From assembly GCA_003142185.1 (NCBI GenBank), contig PLOR01000026.1, positions 1 through 64,000 on the forward strand: a stretch of 64,000 nt of DNA. The letters run 5' to 3'. Each line of letters starts with the position of its first letter. Positions within the stretch are counted from its first letter, which is position 1. The stretch comes from Bryobacterales bacterium (lineage in GTDB: Bacteria > Acidobacteriota > Terriglobia > Bryobacterales > Bryobacteraceae). Below are positions 27,112 to 36,778 of the stretch, one piece after another. The translations under genes and the position numbers were made by a program. A model generated the notes under the pieces. The model saw only the letters and a list, made by a program, of their open reading frames with translations. It was not told the DNA's origin and made no database searches.

Positions 27112-28161
27112 ATGGGGCATAACGACTTCGTCTCAGTCACGATCGTGACCTACAACAGCGGCCGCTTCATCAAGCGCTGCCTCGAGTCCGTGCTGTCGCA
27201 ACGGTACCGCCTCAAGGAAGTCATCGTCATCGACAATGCTTCCAGCGATGGCACCATCGACATCCTGGAACAATTTGAGGACCGCTGCCAGATCCATTAC
27301 AACGAGGAGAACGCTGGCTTCGCGGCGGCGCAGAACCAGGCCATCCGGTTGGCCGGCGGCGATTGGGTACTGACGCTCAACCCGGACGTGCTCCTGCTGC
27401 CGAACTTCATCCAGGCCCTGCTCGATGCCGGGCAGTTCGATTCCAAGATCGGCGCCGTGTGCGGCAAGCTGCTCACCATGTCGGCGCACTTCGAGATTCC
27501 CGAGCAGCCGGTCGTGGATTCCACCGGCATCTACTTCAACCCCATGCTGCGCCATCTGGACCGCGGCAGCCAGGAAGTGGACAACGGGCACTATCTGCAT
27601 TACGAGTATGTCTTCGGCGCCACCGCCGCCGCCGCGCTTTACCGCCGCGCCATGATCGAAGACATTTCGCTCGACGGCGAGTTCTTCGATTCCGATTTCT
27701 TCGTGTACCGCGAAGACGCTGACGTGGCGTGGCGCGCCCAGTTGATGGGCTGGAAGTGCCTGTATGTGCCATACGCGCGCGGCTATCATGTGCGCAAGGT
27801 GCTGCCCGGCAACCGCCGCGCGCTGCCGGCCGCTATCAATATGCACTCGGTGAAGAACCGCTTCCTGATGCGCCTGAAGAACATTTCGACCGATCTGTAT
27901 TGGCGCAACTGGTTCTCCATTACCGGCCGCGACATCCTGGTCGTGATGTGCTGTCTGCTGTGGGAGCATACCTCGCTCAAGGCATTCTGGTTTTTGCTGC
28001 GGAACTGGAACCGTTTTCGGGCCAAGCGCGAGTTGATTCAAGGCGCTCGCCGCGTGGACGACGAGTACATGGCGAGCTGGTTCCACTACGCGCCAGTGAG
28101 CAAGCGCGCGCCGAAGAAGTTGGCTCGTACGCTGATGCGCTCCGAGACCGCCAAGACGTAG
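27112..28161 (+). CDS. Family 2 glycosyltransferase
   Basis: 349 residues from ATG 27112. VTIVTYNSGRFIKRCLESVL, IDNASSDGTIDI, ENAGFAAAQNQAI and LTLNPDVLLLP are typical of GT2 proteins. FFVYREDADVAWRAQLMG provides the acidic catalytic segment. A C-terminal part (about 255-290) is hydrophobic with aromatic residues and may lie on the membrane. It is the fourth glycosyltransferase in the run, 43 bases after the third. Confidence 0.87.
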   Translation: MGHNDFVSVTIVTYNSGRFIKRCLESVLSQRYRLKEVIVIDNASSDGTIDILEQFEDRCQIHYNEENAGFAAAQNQAIRLAGGDWVLTLNPDVLLLPNFIQALLDAGQFDSKIGAVCGKLLTMSAHFEIPEQPVVDSTGIYFNPMLRHLDRGSQEVDNGHYLHYEYVFGATAAAALYRRAMIEDISLDGEFFDSDFFVYREDADVAWRAQLMGWKCLYVPYARGYHVRKVLPGNRRALPAAINMHSVKNRFLMRLKNISTDLYWRNWFSITGRDILVVMCCLLWEHTSLKAFWFLLRNWNRFRAKRELIQGARRVDDEYMASWFHYAPVSKRAPKKLARTLMRSETAKT

Positions 28162-28252
28162 CGGGCCATTTCGCAATGACTATCGTGTTCTGTCGCGCGG
28201 CCCGCGGGCGAGGCATCGCTCACCCCTACAGTGACCCGAGCGGTATCCGTAG

Positions 28253-28272
28253 GGGCCGGGCATACCCGGCCC
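28253..28272. repeat. Palindromic repeat, GGGCCGGGCATGCCCG family (copy 2)
   Basis: GGGCCGGGCATACCCGGCCC lies between two glycosyltransferase genes, preceded by GTAG. It matches 11997-12016 and 36779-36798 except for one or two bases. Confidence 0.65.
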
Positions 28273-28303
28273 TGCTCGGGCGTGCACCCGCCCTGGCCAG
28301 AAA

Positions 28304-29410
28304 ATGCGGATAGCCCTTCTTGGCACGCGCGGCATTCCAGCCAGCTATGGCGGCTTCGAAACCTTCGCCGAAGATCTCTCCACCCGTCTGGCTGCGCGCG
28401 GGCATCAAGTGACCGTCTATTGCCGCGAGCGCCATCCGCAGCCGGTCTACCGCGGCGTGCGCCTCCTCTACCTGCCCACCATTCGCCACAAGTATTTCGA
28501 CACGCTGGCGCACACCCTGCTCTCTACGCTCCACCTGCTGGCGCACCGCGTGGATGTGGCGCTCTATTGCAACGGCGCCAACGCCATCTTCACCTGGCTG
28601 CCGCGCGTCTGCGGGATGCCCGTGGCGCTCAATGTGGACGGCATCGAACGCCTACGCAAGAAATGGAACTGGCTGGCCAAAACCTGGTACTTGGTTTCCG
28701 AGTGGCTGGCCACCTTCTGCCCCACCGAAGTCATTACTGATGCCCGCACGATTCAGGATTACTACCGCACGCGCTACCGCAAAGCGAGCACGTTCATCCC
28801 GTACGGCGCCGAATTAGGCAAGGTGGTCGGCACCTCAACGCTGGCGCGTATGGGACTGGAGCCCGGCCGCTACTTCCTGTATGTGAGCCGCATGGAGCCG
28901 GAGAACCATCCGCTCGCAGTGCGGCAGGCGTTCGAACATGTTGAGACGCCGTTCAAGCTGGCCCTCATCGGCGATGCGCCTTACGCGCAAGGCTACATCG
29001 CGCAGGTACGCGACACACGCGATGCCCGCATCGTCATACCGGGCGCCATCTATGGCGAAGGATACCGCGAGCTGGAATCGCACTGCTTCGCCTACATTCA
29101 CGCCACCGAAGTCGGCGGCACGCATCCCGCCCTGATTGAAGCTATGGGCCGCGGCGCGCTGGTGCTGTACCGCAACACGCCGGAAAACGCCGAAGTAGCC
29201 GGCGACGCCGGCATCCCCTTCGGACCCGATGAACTCGAGTCCAAGCTGACGCAGGTGCTCACTTTGAGTGAGGCTGAACGCGCCCAATACCGCGCCCGCG
29301 CGATGGACCGCGTTAGGCGGCGCTATTCCTGGGACGCAGTGACGGACGCGTACGAGAAGCTGTTGAGAAGATTGGCCGCGGCAAACCCAAGCGCTTGGGA
29401 ATCCAGGTAG
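28304..29410 (+). CDS. Family 4 glycosyltransferase (DUF1972 N-terminus)
   Basis: 368 residues. MRIALLGTRGIPASYGGFETFAEDL is the signature of the DUF1972/GT4 group, which includes rhamnosyltransferases such as RgpA/RfaB-like enzymes. The C-terminal GT-B half has YFLYVSRMEPENH and HATEVGGTHPALIEAMGRGAL, with the donor-binding E-x7-E. It differs from the four GT2 enzymes upstream by fold. A palindromic repeat separates it from them, so it may have its own promoter. Confidence 0.88.
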   Translation: MRIALLGTRGIPASYGGFETFAEDLSTRLAARGHQVTVYCRERHPQPVYRGVRLLYLPTIRHKYFDTLAHTLLSTLHLLAHRVDVALYCNGANAIFTWLPRVCGMPVALNVDGIERLRKKWNWLAKTWYLVSEWLATFCPTEVITDARTIQDYYRTRYRKASTFIPYGAELGKVVGTSTLARMGLEPGRYFLYVSRMEPENHPLAVRQAFEHVETPFKLALIGDAPYAQGYIAQVRDTRDARIVIPGAIYGEGYRELESHCFAYIHATEVGGTHPALIEAMGRGALVLYRNTPENAEVAGDAGIPFGPDELESKLTQVLTLSEAERAQYRARAMDRVRRRYSWDAVTDAYEKLLRRLAAANPSAWESR

Positions 29411-29419
29411 AATGTACTT

Positions 29420-29668
29420 GTGCCGGCCGTTCTCAGACTTGACGGACTGCGGGCTGCGATCTATCCGAATGATCATCGCCCGGCGCACGTCCACACGGTT
29501 GGGCATGGCTGTGAGGCGGTATTCGATCTGAACTGTCCGGGCGGCCCGATAGAGCTCCGCGAGAACTACGGATTCTCGCGGCGTGAGATCAGGCACGTTC
29601 TTACCGTCTTGACAAGCCACTTGACCGAAATGTGCCAAGCATGGGGGCAAATACATGGCATCGCGTGA
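29420..29668 (+). CDS. DUF4160 protein
   Basis: 82 residues from a GTG at 29420. The pattern LDGLRAAIYPNDHRPAHVHTV is the DUF4160 signature (often FxSNDHxPPHVHV). DUF4160 proteins are generally found next to DUF2442 proteins, and here too the following gene overlaps by 14 bases. The pair is thought to resemble a toxin-antitoxin module, but this is not proven. It starts 9 bases after the glycosyltransferase stop. Confidence 0.85.
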   Translation: MPAVLRLDGLRAAIYPNDHRPAHVHTVGHGCEAVFDLNCPGGPIELRENYGFSRREIRHVLTVLTSHLTEMCQAWGQIHGIA

Positions 29669-30062
29669 CTATTTCGAACGGGCAAACCAGCATGCTAAGG
29701 ACCGGCAGGCGCGCTTCCCACGGGCGCTCTCCGCGCGGTATGACCATAAGACCGGACGAATCGTGATCCATCTCAGCTCCAAGCTGATCGTGAGCTTCTC
29801 GCCCGGTGATGTAGAAGGGCTGGAAGATGCACGGCCTTTGCAGCTCAATCAAATTGAGATCAGCCCCTCAGGTTTCGGCATCCACTTTCCAGCGGTGGAT
29901 GCGGATCTCTATGTCCCGGGTCTTCTGGAGGGTTTTCTGGGCTCAAAGACGTGGATTGCTGCCAGATTAGGTCAGACTGGCGGCCGGTCAAGCAGCAAGG
30001 CTAAGAAGGCCGCCTCCAGAGCGAATGGAAAACTGGGAGGCAGGCCCAGAAAAAGTGGTTGA
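29655..30062 (+). CDS. DUF2442 protein (partner of DUF4160)
   Basis: 135 residues from ATG 29655. It has the DUF2442 layout: ARYDHKTGRIVIHLSSKLIVSFSPGDVEGLEDARP, then IEISPSGFGIHFPAVDADLYVPGLLEGFLG. The basic C-terminal tail (SSSKAKKAASRANGKLGGRPRKSG) looks AT-hook-like (GRPRK) and may bind DNA, consistent with an antitoxin and autoregulation. It overlaps the DUF4160 gene. Confidence 0.85.
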   Translation: MASRDYFERANQHAKDRQARFPRALSARYDHKTGRIVIHLSSKLIVSFSPGDVEGLEDARPLQLNQIEISPSGFGIHFPAVDADLYVPGLLEGFLGSKTWIAARLGQTGGRSSSKAKKAASRANGKLGGRPRKSG

Positions 30063-30121
30063 ACGGTAACGTCGGGTCGGCTTCCGAGATGGAGACGTGC
30101 GGCCGCCCTCACGCCCTGCGC

Positions 30122-30301
30122 GCCTTCCAAATCGACTTTCTCGTACAGCTCCGCCAGAGACAGCCGGCAATTCACGGATTCGAGGTCAAGCGTGTCTTCC
30201 AGACGGTTGGCCGAGGTCAGCAACCAGCGGCCATCGGCTTGCCGTGTGTATAGATCCACGTGCATGCGGTCGGAAGCCACCAGTAGGTATTCCTGCAAAG
30301 A
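30122..30301 (-). pseudogene. Uma2-family nuclease C-terminal remnant
   Basis: Translated on the minus strand, this interval gives EYLLVASDRMHVDLYTRQ, then DGRWLLTSANRLEDTLDLES and LSLAELYEKV, which is the C-terminal third of Uma2 (DUF820) family proteins. The N-terminal two thirds with the catalytic residues are missing: upstream sequence (30302-30451) has no Uma2 resemblance, and the reading frame runs on past the normal end through the opposite gene. It is a decayed fragment between two toxin-antitoxin modules. Confidence 0.65.
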
Positions 30302-30333
30302 CACGATCGCGCCCGGCCAACGCCAACATGCTG

Positions 30334-30362
30334 TAGACAGAATATTCCTTTTGTGGCATAAT
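30334..30362 (+). promoter_or_regulatory. Sigma-70-like promoter for the HigBA pair
   Basis: TAGACA (30334-30339), a 17-bp spacer and CATAAT (30357-30362) fit a sigma-70 promoter. Transcription would begin about 6-8 bases after the -10 box, i.e. at or next to the GTG start codon at 30368, so the mRNA may be leaderless. Confidence 0.45.
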
Positions 30363-30367
30363 GGATT

Positions 30368-30727
30368 GTGGCTTGGGAAGTCGAGTTCACTCGGGAGTTC
30401 GGTGAGTGGTGGGAGACGCTCACCGAAGAGCAGCAGGACGACGTTGCTCACTGCGTCGGGCTGCTTGCCGAACTTGGCCCGGCGCTGGGCTTTCCGTATA
30501 GTTCAAAGGTGACGGCGTCACGTCACAGCCACATGCGCGAGCTGCGCACGCAGAGCGCTGGAAAGCCGTTGAGAACGCTGTACGCATTCGACCCCCTTCG
30601 TACGGCGATTCTTCTCATGGGGGGAGACAAGACCGGCGATGATCGCTGGTATCTGAAGTTCGTGCCCGTGGCAGACCGGCTATATGATCGACATCTGGAC
30701 GGATTGAAGAAGGAGGGAAAACTCTAA
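30368..30727 (+). CDS. RelE/HigB-type toxin (phage gp49-like)
   Basis: 119 residues from a GTG at 30368. WEVEFTREFGEWWETLTEEQQDDV, then MRELRTQSAGKPLRTLYAFDPLRTAILLMGGDKTGDDRWY, matches the gp49-like HigB family of mRNA-cleaving toxins. Its stop overlaps the start of the XRE antitoxin gene (TAATG). The toxin-first order is typical of higBA. Confidence 0.87.
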   Translation: MAWEVEFTREFGEWWETLTEEQQDDVAHCVGLLAELGPALGFPYSSKVTASRHSHMRELRTQSAGKPLRTLYAFDPLRTAILLMGGDKTGDDRWYLKFVPVADRLYDRHLDGLKKEGKL

Positions 30728-31041
30728 TGCCAACCCGGAACTTTCGTGAATTGGTTAAAGCAATGCCCGCCGAGCGGCAGCGGAAGATCGCCAACCGCGT
30801 GCGACAGACCCTGGCGTCGATGCCGCTGGAGGAAGTCCGCAAGGCGCGGCGGATGACGCAAGCGCAGCTCGCCGATACGCTAGGAGTGAATCAGGGCGAG
30901 GTGTCCAAGATCGAGCACCGGACCGACATATATCTCAGCACGCTGGCAGGGTATGTGGAAGCGCTTGGAGGGAAGTTGGAGATCCGCGCCGTCTTTCCCA
31001 ATCGCGAGATGCGAATCACGCAGTTCGAGGAGCTTCAGTAG
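30727..31041 (+). CDS. HigA-type XRE antitoxin
   Basis: 104 residues from ATG 30727. The HTH is clear: EEVRKARRMTQAQLADTLGVNQGEVSKIEHRTDIYLSTLAGYVEALGG. An N-terminal stretch (MPTRNFRELVKAMPAERQRKI) probably contacts the toxin. It is the partner of the HigB-like toxin, with which it overlaps by one base. It should repress the promoter upstream of the pair. Confidence 0.9.
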   Translation: MPTRNFRELVKAMPAERQRKIANRVRQTLASMPLEEVRKARRMTQAQLADTLGVNQGEVSKIEHRTDIYLSTLAGYVEALGGKLEIRAVFPNREMRITQFEELQ

Positions 31042-31051
31042 GCACCGGCTA

Positions 31052-31117
31052 CCGCTCCCTGACGGTCGCGGCTCGGAATGCGTTGAAGCGCATCGGAGCT
31101 GCGACCATAGGGAGCGG
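31052..31117. repeat. Palindromic repeat, CCGCTCCCT-GGTCGCGGCTC family (copy 2)
   Basis: Arms at 31052-31074 and 31096-31117 are complementary with one bulge and one mismatch. The loop has an inner ATGCG/CGCAT stem. It separates the convergent ends of the HigA gene (+) and ppdK (-) and may serve as a bidirectional terminator. Confidence 0.75.
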
Positions 31118-31144
31118 TCAGCACGGTTGTTACTTAACGCCAGC

Positions 31145-33889
31145 TTACGCTGTCCGCTGCGTCTCCGACTTGTCGCCTGAGATCGCGGCTTGCGCGGCGG
31201 CCAGGCGGGCGATGGGTACGCGGTACGGGGAGCAGGAAACGTAGTTCATGCCCACCCGGTAGCAGAACTGCACCGAGCTCGGTTCGCCGCCGTGCTCACC
31301 GCAGATGCCGATTTCCAGGTCGGGCCGCGTCTTGCGGCCGAGCTCGACCGCCATCTTCACCAGCTTGCCGACGCCTTCCTGATCGAGGACGGCGAACGGG
31401 TCGGCGGCGAAGATCTTCTTGTCTTTGTACTCCTGCTGGAACTTCGTATAGTCGTCGCGCGAAAGTCCCATGGTGGTCTGCGTGAGGTCGTTGGTGCCGA
31501 AGCTGAAGAATTCGGCTTCCTTGGCGACCAGATCGGCGGTGAGCGCGGCGCGCGGAATTTCGATCATGGTGCCGACCATGTACTTCAGGTCCTTCATGCC
31601 GGCCTTGCCGAGAACCTCCTCGGCCACGGCGACCACGATCTTCTTCTGGTCTTCCAGTTCCTTGACGCCGCCGATCAGCGGGATCATGACTTCCGGAATC
31701 ACCTTGACGCCTTTCTTGGCCACTTGAACCGCGGCTTCGAAAATGGCGCGCGCCTGCATCTCGGTGATCTCGGGATAAGTGATACCGAGGCGGCAGCCGC
31801 GGTGGCCGAGCATGGGGTTGAACTCATGCAGCTCTTCCACGCGGTGCAGCAACGCGGGCAACACTGTCTTGAGGGTCTTCACTTCGGCGCCGAAGCGCTG
31901 GTAAGTGGCGACCAGTTCCTTCTTCTTCTTGATATCGGCGTAAGGAAGAATGGCGACATCCACCATCAGGTCCTCGCGCTTGGGCAGGAACTCATGCAGC
32001 GGCGGATCGAGCGTGCGGATCACCACCGGGAAACCGTCCATCGCCTGGAACAGTCCGGCAAAATCTCTGCGCTGGAAGGGCAGCAGCTTGGCCAGGGCCT
32101 TGCGGCGGCTCTTTTCGTCGCGGGCCAGGATCATTGCCTGCATGAACTCAATGCGATCCTCGGCGAAAAACATGTGCTCGGTGCGGCATAGGCCGATGCC
32201 CTCGGCTCCGAACTTGCGGGCCGCCTTGGCATCGCGCGGAATATCGGCATTGGCGCGCACGCCAAACTTGCCGCGGAATTCGTCGGTCCAGCCCATGAAG
32301 GTGGCCAGGGCGCCGGAAGAGGGATCGGCATCAAGGGTGTTGGCCTTGCCCGCAAACACTTCGCCGGTCGAACCGTCGAGCGACAGCCAGTCGCCTTCCT
32401 TGAGGGTGACTACTTTCCCGCCGACCGTGACCGAAACCAGCTTCTTGTGTTCGTCGACGGTGATGGATTCGGCGCCCGCCACGCACGGCGTGCCCATGCC
32501 GCGGCAAACCACCGCCGCATGACTGGTCATACCGCCGCGCGCAGTGAGGATGCCTTTGGCCACTTCCATCCCGTGAATGTCATCGGGCACGGTTTCCTTG
32601 CGGACCAGAACCACGGGCGACTTCTGGGCCTGTATCACCGCCTCATCGGCTGTGAAGACGATGGTGCCGACCGAGGCGCCGGGCGATGCCGGCAGGCCGA
32701 CGGCCAACTTGGTGAGCGTTTTCTTCGATGCCGGATCGAGCACCGGGTGCAAAAGCTGGTCGAGCTGTTGCGGCTCCACACGCAGGATGGCTTCCCGCTT
32801 GTCGATCAGACCTTCCTGAACCATCTCCACCGCAATGCGGACCGCGGCCGGCCCGGTGCGCTTGCCGTTGCGGGTTTGCAGCATGTAGAGCTTGCCGTCT
32901 TGAATCGTGTACTCGAAATCCTGCACATCGTGGTAGTGCTTTTCGAGCATCGTGGTGATGTCGCGAAGCTGCTGGTAGACGGCCGGGTTCCACTTATCGA
33001 GCTCGGCAATCGGGTGCGGCGTGCGCACGCCACTCACCACGTCTTCGCCTTGCGCGTTCTCCAGGAACTCGCCGTAGAACACTTTCTCGCCGGTGGCCGG
33101 GTTGCGGGTGAAGCCCACGCCAGTGGCCGAAGTTTCGCCCAGGTTGCCGAACACCATGGCCTGCACGTTGACCGCCGTGCCCAGGTCGTCGGGAATCTGG
33201 TTCATCTTGCGGTAGTGCTTGGCGCGGTCGTTGAACCAGGAGCGGAAGACGGCGTTGCGCGCGCCGGCAAGTTGCTCCAGAGCATCCTGCGGAAACGGCT
33301 TGCCGGTCTTCTTCAGAACCAGCTTTTGGTAAGCCGCGATGACTTCCGCCAAGTCCTGGGCAGTAAGCTCGGTATCGAGCTTGGCCTTGGCCTTCTTCTT
33401 CTGGCCGTCGAAGATCGCGTCGAAATCCGCCTTGGGAATTTCCAGCACCACGGCGCCGTACATCTGGATGAAGCGGCGGTAGCAATCGTAAGCGAAGCGG
33501 GCGTTGTTGGCCTTGGCTTCTAGCGCCTTCACGGTCTGGTCGTTCAGCCCCAGGTTGAGGATGGTGTCCATCATGCCCGGCATGGAGAACTTGGCGCCCG
33601 AACGCACGCTGACCAGCAGCGGGTTGGCGACGTCGCCGAGCTTCTGGCCCATTCGCTCCTCGAGCGTCTTCAAGGCCTCGACCATCTGCGCGTCGATTTC
33701 CGCCGGCACGCTGTTGTCGTTATGGAAGTAAATGTTGCACACTTCCGTGGAAATGGTGAAGCCTGGAGGTACCGGCAGCTTGGCCCGCGACATTTCCGCC
33801 AGCCCGGCGCCCTTGCCACCGAGCGTATCTTTCATTTTCCCGTCACCGTCGGCGGTTCCGTTGCCGAACGAATAGACATACTTCTGCAT
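31145..33889 (-). CDS. ppdK: Pyruvate, phosphate dikinase
   Basis: 914 residues, the normal size. It interconverts pyruvate, ATP and phosphate with phosphoenolpyruvate, AMP and pyrophosphate. The N-terminal ATP-grasp has KDTLGGKGAGLAEM and SVRSGAKFSMPGMMDT. The phosphohistidine domain carries GGMTSHAAVVCRGMGTPCV with the active His. The C-terminal TIM barrel has CRTEHMFF, FGTNDLTQTTMGLSRDD and CGEHGGEPSSV. It is the last of the ppdK-glyS-glyQ-recO row and 11 bases downstream of glyS. Confidence 0.97.
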   Translation of the reverse strand: MQKYVYSFGNGTADGDGKMKDTLGGKGAGLAEMSRAKLPVPPGFTISTEVCNIYFHNDNSVPAEIDAQMVEALKTLEERMGQKLGDVANPLLVSVRSGAKFSMPGMMDTILNLGLNDQTVKALEAKANNARFAYDCYRRFIQMYGAVVLEIPKADFDAIFDGQKKKAKAKLDTELTAQDLAEVIAAYQKLVLKKTGKPFPQDALEQLAGARNAVFRSWFNDRAKHYRKMNQIPDDLGTAVNVQAMVFGNLGETSATGVGFTRNPATGEKVFYGEFLENAQGEDVVSGVRTPHPIAELDKWNPAVYQQLRDITTMLEKHYHDVQDFEYTIQDGKLYMLQTRNGKRTGPAAVRIAVEMVQEGLIDKREAILRVEPQQLDQLLHPVLDPASKKTLTKLAVGLPASPGASVGTIVFTADEAVIQAQKSPVVLVRKETVPDDIHGMEVAKGILTARGGMTSHAAVVCRGMGTPCVAGAESITVDEHKKLVSVTVGGKVVTLKEGDWLSLDGSTGEVFAGKANTLDADPSSGALATFMGWTDEFRGKFGVRANADIPRDAKAARKFGAEGIGLCRTEHMFFAEDRIEFMQAMILARDEKSRRKALAKLLPFQRRDFAGLFQAMDGFPVVIRTLDPPLHEFLPKREDLMVDVAILPYADIKKKKELVATYQRFGAEVKTLKTVLPALLHRVEELHEFNPMLGHRGCRLGITYPEITEMQARAIFEAAVQVAKKGVKVIPEVMIPLIGGVKELEDQKKIVVAVAEEVLGKAGMKDLKYMVGTMIEIPRAALTADLVAKEAEFFSFGTNDLTQTTMGLSRDDYTKFQQEYKDKKIFAADPFAVLDQEGVGKLVKMAVELGRKTRPDLEIGICGEHGGEPSSVQFCYRVGMNYVSCSPYRVPIARLAAAQAAISGDKSETQRTA

Positions 33890-33900
33890 GCTTTAAGCTC

Positions 33901-35862
33901 CTATGATGTAGTTACAATTTCCGAAAAGTCCGCTATGTTGGAAAATTCCAGTAATAGCGTGCCGAGTAACATCAAGCGATTACGCCGGACGTCGTCCTCC
34001 GGCGCATTTACTAACACCTTGTCGAAAAACAAATCCACTTTGGGCCGCAGTTGAGAAACCACCGATTCAATCGGCTGGCCCGCGATGCGCCGGTATTCGT
34101 CGTACAGATCCCGTTCCGGCCCATCCTGCAATAACTTCTCGTCGATCGCCGTGGCATTGACGCCGGTGAACTTCTGCTGGTCGAGGATATTGCGGATGCG
34201 CTTGAAACTCGCGGCGAGCGGTTCGAAATCCGGCGACGAACGCAAGTCCCGGATGCGGATCAACCGCGCTTCTAAGTCGACCAAGTTGCTCCAGCCCGCG
34301 GCCGTGGCGGCGTTGACTTCGTCGTACAGAAAGCCGCGAACCTCCTTGAAATAATACCGGATGCGATCCTGCAGGAACTCGGCCAGCGCCTTCGCCCCGT
34401 CCGTCCCATCGTCCACAAGGGGCGCCAGATCGATATCGATCTTGCCTTCCACCAGGATCTTGACTACGCCTTGCGCCGCGCGCCGCAGCGCGAACGGATC
34501 GCGCGAGCCGGTGGGGATCAGGCCAACGCCGAAGCAGCCGCGTAGGGTGTCGAGCTTGTCGGCCAGCGCAACGATCTGGCCGGTGCGGTTGCGCGGTATC
34601 GCATCCTCCATGCTCTCCGGTTTGTAGTGATCGTAGATCGCCTGCCAGACCGGCTCGGGCTCGCCTTGCGCGCGCGCGTAAAGGCCGCCGACCACGCCTT
34701 GCAGCTCCGTGAATTCCTTGACCAGCTCGGTGGTCAGATCGCACTTGGCCAGCTCCGCGGCGCGCACCGCGTGCGCATCGCCGCCCAGCGTACTCACCAG
34801 CGCTTTCACGCGCTCGGTCTTTTCGAGATAGGAGCCCAGCTTGGCCTGGAAAGTAACATGCGCCAAATCGGGTAGGCGCGCGGCGAGCGACTTTTTCTGA
34901 TCGGTCTGCCAGAAGAAGCGCGCGTCGTTGAACCGCGCGCGCAACACGCGCTCATTGCCGCTGCGCACGAAGCCCTCCGGATCGGACGGAATGTTCATCA
35001 CCGCCACGAACTGGGGCGCCAGTTTGCCGTGCTCGTCCTCCACCGAAAAGTATTTCTGGTGGTGGCGCATCACGGTGACCAGCACTTCCTCGGGCAGAGC
35101 CAGAAACTCTGCGTCGAAGCTGCCCACGATGGGCGTGGGATGTTCGGTGAGATAAACCAGCGTCTCCACCAGCGCCGCGTCGGGCTTGACGCGCACGCCG
35201 GCCAGTTCTTTGTGGATCTTGTTGCGGCGCTCTTCAGCCTTGAGGATCACGTAATTCTCGCGCAGCCGCTCGGCATAATCGGCGATGGTGACGGCGATCG
35301 CGCGCGCGCCCAGCCGGCGATGGCCGGAGGTGACCGCGCCGGAGCGCACGCCCGCCAGCTCGAACGGCACGACGTCGTCGCCCAGAAGAGCGACGATCCA
35401 GCGAATCGGCCGGATGAAACGCGGACCGCCCTTGCCGGTCCAGTACATGGTCTTGGGAAAACCGATTTGCAGAATGATGCCGCCGAGCGTCTCCGCCAGG
35501 ATATCGAGCGTGGCGCGGCCCGCCACGGTTCTGACGAACGTGTAGTAATCGCCCTTGGGCGTGGATTCCACCGTGAGCGCTTCTGGCGCTACGCCATGCT
35601 TGCGGGCGAAGCCGGCCACGGCTTTCGGCGGGGCCGATTTGGCTGGACCCAGAGCGCGTTCCTCGCTGTCGGCCTGGCGTGCCGGCAAGCCTTCGGCGCG
35701 CAGCACCAGGCGTCGCGGCGTCGCGTCCAGCGTGACCGAATCGTGGGCAATCTCCAGCTTCTCGAACTGCAGCCGCAGGCTTTCGAGAGCCGCCGGAATC
35801 ATCCAATCGGGAATTTCTTCGGTGCCGATTTCGAGCAGGAAGGGAAGCGAAGCCAGGCTCAC
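33901..35862 (-). CDS. glyS: Glycine--tRNA ligase beta subunit
   Basis: 653 residues from a GTG at 35862 that overlaps the glyQ stop (GTGA). A longer in-frame start (35904) lies inside gly[23 protein letters not shown] is the classic GlyS N-terminus, with [38 protein letters not shown] and [16 protein letters not shown] following. It works with GlyQ as an alpha2beta2 enzyme. It is slightly shorter than E. coli GlyS (689). Confidence 0.95.
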   Translation of the reverse strand: MSLASLPFLLEIGTEEIPDWMIPAALESLRLQFEKLEIAHDSVTLDATPRRLVLRAEGLPARQADSEERALGPAKSAPPKAVAGFARKHGVAPEALTVESTPKGDYYTFVRTVAGRATLDILAETLGGIILQIGFPKTMYWTGKGGPRFIRPIRWIVALLGDDVVPFELAGVRSGAVTSGHRRLGARAIAVTIADYAERLRENYVILKAEERRNKIHKELAGVRVKPDAALVETLVYLTEHPTPIVGSFDAEFLALPEEVLVTVMRHHQKYFSVEDEHGKLAPQFVAVMNIPSDPEGFVRSGNERVLRARFNDARFFWQTDQKKSLAARLPDLAHVTFQAKLGSYLEKTERVKALVSTLGGDAHAVRAAELAKCDLTTELVKEFTELQGVVGGLYARAQGEPEPVWQAIYDHYKPESMEDAIPRNRTGQIVALADKLDTLRGCFGVGLIPTGSRDPFALRRAAQGVVKILVEGKIDIDLAPLVDDGTDGAKALAEFLQDRIRYYFKEVRGFLYDEVNAATAAGWSNLVDLEARLIRIRDLRSSPDFEPLAASFKRIRNILDQQKFTGVNATAIDEKLLQDGPERDLYDEYRRIAGQPIESVVSQLRPKVDLFFDKVLVNAPEDDVRRNRLMLLGTLLLEFSNIADFSEIVTTS

Positions 35863-36758
35863 TGCGCCACCTCCGCCACGGCCGGCTGCCGCTGATCCGC
35901 CCACGCCTGCGCGACGCCTACCGCCAGCTTGCGCACGCGCTGGATGACGCCCACGCGCTCGGTGACGCTGATGGCGCCGCGCGCATCCAGCGTATTAAAA
36001 ATATTCGAGCACTTCAGCACCTGGTCATAGGCCGGCAGCAGGGGGAAACGCTGCTTATCGGCGGCCTTCGGGTCGTAGAGCTTGAGCAGCCGCGCCGCTT
36101 CGCCCTCGTGCAATTCGAACAGCTTCCACAACATGGCGATGTCCGCCATCTCGAAGTTGTAGACCGAATACTGCAACTCGTCCCGATACCGCACGTCGCC
36201 GTAGGAAAAGCCCTTGGTCCACTCGATGTCATACACGCTGTCTCTCACTTGCAGGAACGCCGTGAGCCGCTCCAGCCCATACGTCAGCTCGGCGGGAACC
36301 AGGTCGAGATCGATGCCGCCGCACTGCTGAAAGTAAGTGAACTGGGTGATTTCGAGGCCATCCAGCATTACCTGCCAGCCGATGCCCCACGCGCCCAGCG
36401 TGGGCGATTCCCAGTTGTCCTCTTCGAACTTGATATCGTGTTTGCGGAGATCGATGCCGATGGCTTCCAGGCTCGCCAGATACTGTTCGATGACGTCGTC
36501 GGGCGATGGTTTGAGGATCACCTGGAGCTGCGAGTGCTTGAACAGGCGGTTGGGATTGTCGCCATAGCGGCCGTCGGCGGGACGGCGGCTGGGCTGCACG
36601 TAAGCCACCCGGTACGGTTCGGTGCCGAGCACGCGCAGAAAAGTCTCCGGGCACATGGTGCCCGCGCCCACTTCCACGTCGTACGGCTCTTGAATGATAC
36701 AGCCGCGTTCCGCCCAGTACTGTTTCAGCTTGAAGATGATTTCTTGAAACGATGACAT
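35859..36758 (-). CDS. glyQ: Glycine--tRNA ligase alpha subunit
   Basis: 299 residues from ATG 36758, chosen over an in-frame TTG at 36773 because CAAGG lies at the right distance and family members begin near [36 protein letters not shown], then [19 protein letters not shown] and [20 protein letters not shown], are diagnostic. It is coupled to glyS. A palindromic repeat separates it from recO upstream. Confidence 0.96.
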   Translation of the reverse strand: MSSFQEIIFKLKQYWAERGCIIQEPYDVEVGAGTMCPETFLRVLGTEPYRVAYVQPSRRPADGRYGDNPNRLFKHSQLQVILKPSPDDVIEQYLASLEAIGIDLRKHDIKFEEDNWESPTLGAWGIGWQVMLDGLEITQFTYFQQCGGIDLDLVPAELTYGLERLTAFLQVRDSVYDIEWTKGFSYGDVRYRDELQYSVYNFEMADIAMLWKLFELHEGEAARLLKLYDPKAADKQRFPLLPAYDQVLKCSNIFNTLDARGAISVTERVGVIQRVRKLAVGVAQAWADQRQPAVAEVAQ

Positions 36759-36778
36759 CGGTATACCTTGCAAGAGCC

